A program made the translations under genes and the position numbers. Shown piece after piece: positions 1-6,123 of a stretch of DNA of 8,135 nt. The DNA comes from Anaerorudis sp964444915. Its GTDB lineage: Bacteria; Bacteroidota; Bacteroidia; Bacteroidales; Dysgonomonadaceae. Location: NCBI GenBank assembly GCA_964444915.1, contig CAYUIY010000078.1, positions 1-8,135 of the forward strand, given 5' to 3'. How positions within the stretch are numbered: the stretch's first letter is position 1; each line of letters starts with the position of its first letter. The notes under the pieces were generated by a model that ran no database searches, had not been told where the DNA came from, and worked only from the letters and a program-made list of their open reading frames with translations.

Positions 1-53
1 AACATACTTGTTTGTTGAAATTTTCATTGAAATGGTTGTTTTTGATATTTATA

Positions 54-76
54 AAATAAACCCCACCGGTTTATTT
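54..76 (-). terminator. Hairpin overlapping the stop codon of the PatB-like gene
   Basis: On the minus strand AAATAAACC pairs perfectly with GGTTTATTT, a 9-bp stem around a 5-nt loop (GGTGG). The stop codon of the lyase gene (71-73) lies in the upstream arm. The downstream arm is T-rich and runs into TATAAATATC, so the usual U-run is mostly inside the stem. Position and perfect pairing suggest an intrinsic terminator, but it is AT-rich and untested. Confidence 0.55.
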
Positions 77-1243
77 ATCGATGGCATTTTTTAAATTATT
101 CATTGCTTTCTCGATCACTGCCCGTGGCGACCCCACATTCATGCGCATAAATCCCTCGCCTTCTTTTCCAAACATCGTACCGTCGTTCAACACCAAATGG
201 GCTTTATCCGTAAAAAGACGCACCAACTCTTTTTGCGACAATCCCAATTCTCTGCAATCGAGCCAAATCAGAAAAGACGCTTCGGGCTTCATCACCTTTA
301 TCTGCGGAATATTTTTCTCTATAAAATTCGACACAAAGTCGATATTTCCCTGAATATATTTCAACACTGCGTTCAGCCAATCTTCCCCACCTTCGTAAGC
401 AGCTTGGGTAGCTATATAAGCAAAAAGATTGCCTTGGTTCAATTCTCTTTTTTCGAGATATTCCAGATAACGTTTGTAAATCGCGGGATTCGGGATCACT
501 GCAAACGAACTCACGATGCCGGCAATATTAAATGTTTTGCTCGGAGCCATAAAGGTGATACTGTTTTGGGCAGCCTTTTCCGATACAGCTGCAAACGGCG
601 TATGTTTGTTTCCCGGCAGAGCCAAATCGGCATGAATTTCGTCCGAAATAATCAAAATACCTTTCTCATTGCATATTTCGGCTACTTCGGCAAGCTCTTC
701 GGGCAACCATATTCTCCCTCCGGGATTATGGGGATTGCATAAAATAAACACCTTGCAATCGTTTTCCGCAACCGTCTTTTTCAGTCCGTCTACATTCATT
801 CTGTAGCGCCCGTTTTCAAGAACAAGCGGATTGGTCACCACTTGCCGCTCCATCCCTTCGGTTATCATCCGAAACGGATGATAAACAGGAGGTTGAATAA
901 TTACCTTATCTCCTTTTTCAGTAAATTCATCAAGAACAAAAGCGATCCCTTTCACTATGCCGGGCACAAAGGTAAGACATTCTTTTTTAACCGTCAAACA
1001 ATGCCTTTTCTTCAACCAATCGCTAATTGAACGGTAATATTGCGGCGATGGAAAAGTATAGCCAAAAATGCCGTGTTCTACCCGCTTTCTCAATGCTTCA
1101 ATCACGCAAGGGGGTGAAAGAAAATCCATATCGGCCACCCAAAGAGGAATAAAATCATTTCTACCTAAACGTTCCGCAACCGCATCAAATTTCACACAAG
1201 AGGTATTTCTCCTGTCGATAATTTCATCAAAATTGTACTTCAT
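71..1243 (-). CDS. patB: MalY/PatB family PLP-dependent aminotransferase-like enzyme (probable cystathionine beta-lyase / C-S lyase)
   Basis: This is a cytoplasmic fold-type I PLP enzyme of 390 aa, the usual length for MalY/PatB proteins. Members cleave the C-S bond of cystathionine or cysteine conjugates, giving pyruvate, ammonia and a thiol. The N-terminal motif LWVADMDF (34-41) is typical of the subgroup. The PLP site is complete: Y121 in PPVYHPF for ring stacking, N173 in CNPHNPGGR, D201 in SDEIHADL for the pyridine nitrogen, and Schiff-base K236 in APSKTFNIAG. R367 in FMRMNVG should bind the substrate carboxylate. The ATG at 1241-1243 is chosen because MKYNFDEIIDR is the usual family start. 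The gene is monocistronic in this window: a divergent nuclease gene lies upstream and a hairpin overlaps its stop. The family call is secure; the exact substrate is inference. Confidence 0.92.
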   Translation of the reverse strand: MKYNFDEIIDRRNTSCVKFDAVAERLGRNDFIPLWVADMDFLSPPCVIEALRKRVEHGIFGYTFPSPQYYRSISDWLKKRHCLTVKKECLTFVPGIVKGIAFVLDEFTEKGDKVIIQPPVYHPFRMITEGMERQVVTNPLVLENGRYRMNVDGLKKTVAENDCKVFILCNPHNPGGRIWLPEELAEVAEICNEKGILIISDEIHADLALPGNKHTPFAAVSEKAAQNSITFMAPSKTFNIAGIVSSFAVIPNPAIYKRYLEYLEKRELNQGNLFAYIATQAAYEGGEDWLNAVLKYIQGNIDFVSNFIEKNIPQIKVMKPEASFLIWLDCRELGLSQKELVRLFTDKAHLVLNDGTMFGKEGEGFMRMNVGSPRAVIEKAMNNLKNAIDK

Positions 1244-1342
1244 TATACTTTTACTTTACTTTTATAACTTCTCTATACATATAAAATTCTCTCTGTCTCC
1301 TTCTGATCTTTTTCGTGGCATTTTCCGCAAACTTTACCGGTC

Positions 1343-1350
1343 CAAAGGTA
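1343..1350 (-). promoter_or_regulatory. Candidate Bacteroidetes -7 box for the PatB-like gene
   Basis: The minus strand reads TACCTTTG, an exact match to the Bacteroidetes -7 consensus TAnnTTTG, about 100 nt upstream of the lyase start codon. About 20 nt further upstream, where TTTG is expected, only TGTA is present, so the -33 element is weak. The implied 5' leader is roughly 90-95 nt. The same octamer lies in front of parC. Confidence 0.5.
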
Positions 1351-1398
1351 GCAATTATTTTTTGCTGCCCTACAGTATTTCTTAATGAAATTTTTATA

Positions 1399-1406
1399 TA
1401 TCTTTG
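1399..1406 (+). promoter_or_regulatory. Candidate Bacteroidetes -7 box for the secreted nuclease gene
   Basis: TATCTTTG matches TAnnTTTG exactly and lies 87 nt before the ATG of the nuclease gene. No clear TTTG is found 19-21 nt upstream, so the assignment rests on the -7 box and its position in a divergent intergenic region. Confidence 0.35.
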
Positions 1407-1493
1407 AAGCATTAGCTTTTGCCTAAAAACCGTAATCAAGGTATCGAATCCCATTGATTCCAGATTTAGCATCAACAAAAATAATGACATGCA

Positions 1494-2153
1494 ATGAAAG
1501 CCAAAGTTTTAAAAAGATCGCTTCTTTGTTCTTTACTCTGCGTAGTCCTTATCGGATCGTTTTTGTTTTCACAAGAAACCTATAAGGTTAAAAGAGTTAT
1601 CGATGGCGACACAATTGAACTTGAAAACGGAGAGAAGGTACGCCTGATTGGTATTGACACCCCCGAAACTCTTCCCCCTTCGAAGGAAGTAGAATATTTC
1701 GGAAAGGAAGCCGGTGATTTCACCAAGAGAATGGTGGAGGGCAAGCACGTCAAGCTAGAATTTGATGTCCAAAAGAGAGATAAATACGGTCGTTTGCTTG
1801 CCTATGTGTACCTTGAAGACAGTACTTTTCTCAATGCCGAGCTTCTCAAACAAGGTTATGCAACTATCTCCACTTATCCACCCAATATCAAATATGTAGA
1901 AGAGTTTGCCCGGCTTCAACGCGAAGCTCAAGAAAATAATAGAGGTCTATGGAAAACACAGAATGCCGAAAAAGCAGCAATTTCCGCTCAGCCATCCACG
2001 TCACAAAATGACACCATAGTTTATATTACCCTGAGCGGAAAGAAGTATCATCGAGCAAATTGTCGTTCACTTTCAAAGAATAAAATCCCCATTTCCCTGA
2101 GAAATGCCGTTTTATCGTATAGCCCTTGCGAGATTTGCAATCCACCAAAATAA
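1494..2153 (+). CDS. Exported staphylococcal nuclease (SNase/thermonuclease) family protein with C-terminal Cys tail
   Basis: This is a 219-aa member of the SNase family, which hydrolyses phosphodiester bonds in DNA or RNA with Ca2+. Residues 1-26 form a signal peptide: basic MKAKVLKR, a hydrophobic core, then LFSQ as the probable cleavage region, so it acts outside the cytoplasm. The OB-fold nuclease core spans about 29-155. The active-site set seen in S. aureus nuclease is present by motif: D39 in VIDGDT, R50 and D55/E58 in VRLIGIDTPET, and R100 in KRDKYGRLLAYVY. A Ser/Thr/Gln linker (about 160-173) leads to a short module, IVYITLSGKKYH, with H186, C190, C212 and C215, recalling tails seen on other SNase proteins. 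The ATG at 1494 is the only start giving a proper signal peptide; ATGs at 1484 and 1489 are out of frame. Likely role is scavenging extracellular nucleic acid, which is inference. Confidence 0.93.
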   Translation: MKAKVLKRSLLCSLLCVVLIGSFLFSQETYKVKRVIDGDTIELENGEKVRLIGIDTPETLPPSKEVEYFGKEAGDFTKRMVEGKHVKLEFDVQKRDKYGRLLAYVYLEDSTFLNAELLKQGYATISTYPPNIKYVEEFARLQREAQENNRGLWKTQNAEKAAISAQPSTSQNDTIVYITLSGKKYHRANCRSLSKNKIPISLRNAVLSYSPCEICNPPK

Positions 2154-2162
2154 ATGAAACGA

Positions 2163-3071
2163 TTAAGGTTCGTTATAATAAACACTGTGCAGCCAGCGAT
2201 TTTGTTTCAAGCGTTTTCCACCAAAATTCAACGACTCAACCGCCACCCCAATCATAAAGTGATGCGATAAGATTTTGGTAACAATATGGTTTACATCGGT
2301 ATGATAATAATTCCCCAGGTAACCGGTGCGAATGGTCACATTTCCGACAGGAAAATCCACCGTAAAATAGTTGCGAACGGCCAACTGATTGTGGAATGAG
2401 CCAAAAATCACCGTGCCATCGTCGTTTCCCAATGTATATATTTCGTAATACGATTGTCCGAATTCAGGGGAGAAAAACAAACCAAGAAAAGGGGTACTTA
2501 TCTGCCAACGGAAAGTAAACATGCGCCAGTCGTATATTGCCATTGTTGCGAGATTGAGGTTAGAAGACACTTTCAACGAACCGGGATTGTTGGAATTGCG
2601 TTCGTTGTAAATACCACCTAACTCGGCATTCCAGCCTGCCCCGCCGTACAACCTCAAACGATCGATCTGCAATAGCGGATAAAATCCGTATATGCCGAAA
2701 TACAGATTACCGTAGTACGACGATCCTGTTTTTGGAGGATTATCGGTACCGGCAAGCTGAATCTGAAACTGATACTGCAAGAGTAATTTCTCATTAAAAA
2801 GGGATGTGCCTTTCAGTCGGTCATACAATAAAGTAAAAGATATTCCGTCGTATTTAAGAGGAGAAAGATACGTGTCGGTGAGGAACCCTTTTCCGACGCC
2901 CAGCAACGTTCCCCGATTTACAGGTCTCAATTTCAACAAAACCGAATCGGGAATTTCCTGCGAAACCAAATCGGGCGTTTCCAACGAAACCGAGTCGGGG
3001 ACGATTTGCGAAAAAACACCGGCGGAAACAACCGTCAGCAGAAAAAAAGTAAAAGATAATTTCTTTATCAT
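2163..3071 (-). CDS. DUF3316-like outer-envelope protein, possible beta-barrel (function unknown)
   Basis: This is a 302-aa exported protein. Residues 1-21 (MIKKLSFTFFLLTVVSAGVFS) are a clear signal peptide with likely cleavage before Q22. Residues 22-45 are three imperfect 8-residue repeats with a PDSV-like core. The rest is rich in alternating aromatic/hydrophobic residues and Gly/Asn turns (for example LYFGIYGFYPLL, MFTFRWQISTPFLGLFF, TVDFPVGNVTIRTGYLGNYY), the pattern of outer-membrane strands. The segment GVGKGFLTDTYLSPLKYDG recalls the Bacteroidetes DUF3316 family; that match is from memory, not a search. No catalytic motif is seen. It starts 44 nt after the parC stop with no promoter of its own, so it is probably the second gene of that operon. 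It ends 9 nt from the convergent nuclease gene. Confidence 0.75.
   Translation of the reverse strand: MIKKLSFTFFLLTVVSAGVFSQIVPDSVSLETPDLVSQEIPDSVLLKLRPVNRGTLLGVGKGFLTDTYLSPLKYDGISFTLLYDRLKGTSLFNEKLLLQYQFQIQLAGTDNPPKTGSSYYGNLYFGIYGFYPLLQIDRLRLYGGAGWNAELGGIYNERNSNNPGSLKVSSNLNLATMAIYDWRMFTFRWQISTPFLGLFFSPEFGQSYYEIYTLGNDDGTVIFGSFHNQLAVRNYFTVDFPVGNVTIRTGYLGNYYHTDVNHIVTKILSHHFMIGVAVESLNFGGKRLKQNRWLHSVYYNEP
2939..3010 (-). repeat. Three tandem 24-bp units inside the DUF3316-like gene
   Basis: Three adjacent 24-bp units (2939-2962, 2963-2986, 2987-3010) each begin AAACC on the plus strand and share a TCGGG core. They encode the 8-residue blocks QIVPDSVS, LETPDLVS and QEIPDSVL just after the signal peptide. 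The unit length is a multiple of three, so gain or loss of units would change protein length without breaking frame. Confidence 0.85.
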
Positions 3072-3082
3072 ACGCCTTTTTT

Positions 3083-3100
3083 GTTTTTAGGTATAAAAAC
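3083..3100 (-). other. Small intercistronic hairpin between parC and the DUF3316-like gene
   Basis: GTTTTTA and TAAAAAC form a perfect 7-bp AT-rich stem around a 4-nt loop (TACC on the minus strand) in the 44-nt gap. No U-run follows on the minus strand, so it does not look like a terminator. It may be chance in AT-rich spacer, or a weak mRNA-processing or attenuation element. Confidence 0.35.
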
Positions 3101-3115
3101 CGTTTCTTTCCGCCC

Positions 3116-5743
3116 TTATTTGTCGAACAATTGCATCTGCCCTGTAATTTCGTCCGTTGCTTCCTCCTCTTCAATCTCTACACTAGTTGAATATTGTTCT
3201 TCTTTAACAGGTTCGGGAAAACGTTTGGGTTCCAACTCATTCACTGTTTCCACTTCGTAATTCGACAAGCGTTTTCCTTTCGCTTTGTAGCCTTTCACGG
3301 CAATAAACTCATCGGCATCAACCTCAATCGGATCACGAAAGGCATCGTTGCCGCCGAAAACAACTTGCAGATACGGATAAACCGTATCGGTGAGCAAGTA
3401 CAATTTCGATTGCGGATTATCTCCCATAAAATTCAACGGCTTCTCCGAAGATTCAAACGTGAACCGTTTCAGATACGCATATCCTTGATCGGCATTGAAG
3501 AGAGCCGCTGTCCAAACCTTATTTTTGTCGTACTTCTCTACTTTCAGGTAATCGGCCGGAAAATGGTTACTTAGATCAAAATTGCAGGTATAATAATCGC
3601 CGTTTTGTTTCACGACCAATATTTCGTCTTCGCCCTGAAACTCGCCAAGATAAGTTCCTTCCCCATCGTAGTTGAGGCGCAGCACATCGGGATCGAACCA
3701 CACTTTGCGTCCACCCAGTGTCGACCCGCCTTTCTGCTTGAGCAAAATGCGGTGCACTTCGGCCTTCGTGAGAATATTTCCCCTTGCTTGGCGCCCTTTT
3801 ATAGCAATATCGCTAAAATCTTTCTCGAACTGAAAAATGCGCATACGGGGTTTGGGTTTCAAAATCACTTTGATGGTCTCGGCTTCGCCGTTGGGATTGG
3901 CACTGAAGTACATGATGCGCGATCCCGGCGTTCCGCGCGTCAAGTCGTATTCCTTATCCCGCATAACACCCGGTACCGAAAAACGCTTGATATAACAGGG
4001 CGATGTTTTGCCGTCGCGATAAACCACATTATAGATGGTGCGCTTGTCGTTTTTCTTAAACACATTGGCATAAAGAATCCCTTTCCCCACAAACATTTTC
4101 TCGCTCACCTTCACCACCTTGTATTTCCCGTCTTTGAAAAACACGATGATATCGTCAATGTCGGAACACTCGCAAACAAATTCATCTTTTTTCAATCCTG
4201 TACCAATGAACCCTTCTTCGCGGTTAACATACAGCTTTTCGTTGGCAACAGCCACTTTTGCTGCATCAATATCTTCGAAACTACGGATGACGGTTTTGCG
4301 CGGAAAATTTTTTCCGTATTTATCTTTAATCATCCGATACCACGCAATGGTATAATCGACCAGATGATTGAGATGGTCGTCAATTTCGGCTATTTTTTCT
4401 TTCAGTTTGGCAATCGTCTCGTCGGCCTTGTCGGAATTGAAGCGAAGAATACGCGCCATTTTTATTTCCATCAGGCGAAGGATATCCTCGCGGGTAATCT
4501 CGCGAAGAAATTGCGATTTAAAAGGTTCGAGTCGTTTATCTACATGAAGCACGGCAGCATCCATGTCCCCGGCATTCTCAAATTCCTTATCCTTATAGAT
4601 CCGCTCCTCGATAAAAATCTTTTCGAGCGAAGCAAAAAGCAACGCCTCCTGCTTCTCTTCTTTTTCGATTTCCAACTCCCGACGAAGAAGCTCTTTGGTA
4701 CGATCGACCGAATCGCGCAACAAATCGCTGACCGTGAGAAACTGCGGCTTATCGTCTTTGATAACGCAGCAGTTGGGAGAAATGGAGATTTCACAATCGG
4801 TAAACGCATACAGCGCATCGATGGTTTTGTCGGACGATACACCCGGCGCAAGCTGCACATGAATCTCCACGTTTTCGGCCGTAATATCGTCCACCTTTTT
4901 TATCTTGATTTTTTCCTTTTCGTTGGCCTTAATAATGGAGTCTACCACCGTAGAAGTGGTTTTTCCGTAAGGAATATCTGTGATGACGAGCGTTCTGTTG
5001 TCGAGCTTCGAAATGGCAGCCCTCACCTTTACCGATCCGCCGCGCTCGCCGTCGTTGTAATGTTCCACATCGATGCTGCCGCCGGTTTGAAAATCGGGAT
5101 ACAGTTGAAACTCTCTCCCTTCGAGATAGGCCACCGCCGCATCGCAGATTTCGTTGAAATTGTGCGGAAGAATTTTTGACGAAAGTCCCACCGCAATTCC
5201 TTCTGCACCCATCGCCAGCAGCAACGGAAATTTCACCGGCAATGTAACCGGCTCTTTGTTGCGCCCGTCGTACGACGGTTTCCATTCGGTGGTTTTGGGG
5301 TTGAAGAGCACCTCGAGTGCAAATTTCGAGAGACGCGCTTCGATATATCGCGGCGCAGCAGCACCGTCGCCCGTCAGAATATTCCCCCAGTTGCCTTGAC
5401 AATCGATGAGCAAATCTTTCTGCCCGAGCTGCACAAGAGCATCGCCAATGGAAGCATCGCCGTGAGGATGGTATTGCATGGTAGCCCCGATAATGTTGGC
5501 CACTTTGTTGTATCGGCCGTCGTCCATGCGTTCCATAGCATGCAGGATGCGACGCTGAACCGGTTTCAGTCCGTCCTCGATATGTGGAACGGCACGTTCA
5601 AGAATTACATACGATGCGTAATCCAGAAACCAGGTCTGATACATTTTCGAGAGGCTCATGGGTGCATCGGCATCCAATCGCTTCGGTATTTTATCACTTT
5701 TATCCAAATCGTCGTCAAAAATTTCGTCAGAAGACATACTCAT
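3116..5743 (-). CDS. parC: DNA topoisomerase IV subunit A
   Basis: This is the cleavage/religation subunit of a type IIA topoisomerase, 875 aa. With ParE it decatenates daughter chromosomes and relaxes supercoils. Domains: a winged-helix 5Y-CAP region opening with DYASYVILERAVPHIEDGLKPVQRRIL (about 41-67); the quinolone-region segment YHPHGDASIGDAL (91-103); catalytic Y133 with R132 in AAAPRYIEARLSK; the tower region and a long charged coiled coil (about 345-470); then a degenerate beta-pinwheel C-terminal domain (about 500-830). No canonical GyrA box (QRRGGKG) is seen; the nearest segment is KGRQARGN (649-656). That supports ParC over GyrA. The protein ends in an acidic tail followed by GQMQLFDK. 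The ATG at 5741-5743 follows GAGG and a strong promoter; a second ATG two codons later is possible. parE is not in the window. The DUF3316-like gene follows 44 nt downstream. Confidence 0.95.
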   Translation of the reverse strand: MSMSSDEIFDDDLDKSDKIPKRLDADAPMSLSKMYQTWFLDYASYVILERAVPHIEDGLKPVQRRILHAMERMDDGRYNKVANIIGATMQYHPHGDASIGDALVQLGQKDLLIDCQGNWGNILTGDGAAAPRYIEARLSKFALEVLFNPKTTEWKPSYDGRNKEPVTLPVKFPLLLAMGAEGIAVGLSSKILPHNFNEICDAAVAYLEGREFQLYPDFQTGGSIDVEHYNDGERGGSVKVRAAISKLDNRTLVITDIPYGKTTSTVVDSIIKANEKEKIKIKKVDDITAENVEIHVQLAPGVSSDKTIDALYAFTDCEISISPNCCVIKDDKPQFLTVSDLLRDSVDRTKELLRRELEIEKEEKQEALLFASLEKIFIEERIYKDKEFENAGDMDAAVLHVDKRLEPFKSQFLREITREDILRLMEIKMARILRFNSDKADETIAKLKEKIAEIDDHLNHLVDYTIAWYRMIKDKYGKNFPRKTVIRSFEDIDAAKVAVANEKLYVNREEGFIGTGLKKDEFVCECSDIDDIIVFFKDGKYKVVKVSEKMFVGKGILYANVFKKNDKRTIYNVVYRDGKTSPCYIKRFSVPGVMRDKEYDLTRGTPGSRIMYFSANPNGEAETIKVILKPKPRMRIFQFEKDFSDIAIKGRQARGNILTKAEVHRILLKQKGGSTLGGRKVWFDPDVLRLNYDGEGTYLGEFQGEDEILVVKQNGDYYTCNFDLSNHFPADYLKVEKYDKNKVWTAALFNADQGYAYLKRFTFESSEKPLNFMGDNPQSKLYLLTDTVYPYLQVVFGGNDAFRDPIEVDADEFIAVKGYKAKGKRLSNYEVETVNELEPKRFPEPVKEEQYSTSVEIEEEEATDEITGQMQLFDK

Positions 5744-5797
5744 TTATATTCCTCGCTAAGCTTTTCTACGTATATAATTTTCCTGCTTAAAAGCGCT

Positions 5798-5829
5798 CAA
5801 AGGTAGTGATTTTCGGATGTATTTCCAAA
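5798..5829 (-). promoter_or_regulatory. Near-consensus Bacteroidetes promoter for parC
   Basis: On the minus strand, TTTG (5826-5829) is followed after exactly 20 nt by TACCTTTG (5798-5805). This matches the Bacteroidetes -33 TTTG / -7 TAnnTTTG architecture with normal spacing. Transcription would start near 5790, giving a leader of about 47 nt before the parC ATG. It probably drives parC and the following DUF3316-like gene together. Confidence 0.75.
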
Positions 5830-6114
5830 ATATTCAACCTTCCCCGATTCAATTTTTCTTTGCTTTTCCCCGGATTATTTTCATTCATTTTTCTCCCTTT
5901 CTCCCTTTTCCTGATTTTCCGGGTTTCAAAGATTTCTTTCTTTTTCCCGACGGAAAATAAAATTTTTCCCGCTCCTCACCGAAATCCCAAAAAAAGGACA
6001 AAAATTCCGGCGAATCATTCGGTAGCACAAATACAAAACTTGGTGATAAAAATTGTAGCGTGTTTAGCGGTCGAAATTTCCGAAAGCTTGAAGTATCGAA
6101 CTTGCAAAGAATCC
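5830..6114. other. Intergenic spacer between the Res-like gene and the parC promoter; no gene supported
   Basis: With the promoter and leader of parC, this completes a gap of about 370 bp. It is rich in T/C runs on the plus strand at 5850-5970, with a repeated TTTTTCCCG (5941-5949 and 5963-5971) flanking GGAAAA (5952-5957), so short alternative stems are possible. A 135-codon plus-strand frame crosses it but is low-complexity and overlaps the Res-like gene antisense. No tRNA, other RNA gene or clear terminator for the Res-like gene is visible. Confidence 0.5.
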
Positions 6115-6123
6115 TTACAAGTT
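6099..6123 (+). other. Imperfect hairpin at the 3' end of the Res-like gene, followed by a plus-strand T-run
   Basis: AACTTG (6099-6104) pairs with CAAGTT (6118-6123), with a further AA/TT and G/C pairing inside across two mismatches. Seven T residues follow on the plus strand (6126-6132). The layout resembles an intrinsic terminator reading rightward, yet no plus-strand gene leads into it. It spans the stop codon of the minus-strand gene, where no U-run follows on that gene's own strand. Confidence 0.3.

Noticed and set aside
1251..1490. A 79-codon minus-strand frame in the divergent region between the lyase and nuclease genes
   Set aside because: It covers both candidate -7 boxes, is not recognisable and has a biased basic composition. 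The region is better explained as divergent promoter DNA.
2158..2174. AACGA/TCGTT inverted repeat between the convergent nuclease and DUF3316-like genes as a bidirectional terminator
   Set aside because: The stem is only 5 bp with a 7-nt loop and no clear U-run on either strand, so it is too weak to call.
3605..5179. A 524-codon plus-strand open frame antisense to parC, with smaller ones at 3194-3574 and 5396-5806
   Set aside because: They lie opposite a strongly conserved parC coding region, have no recognisable domains and are explained by parC codon usage on the opposite strand.
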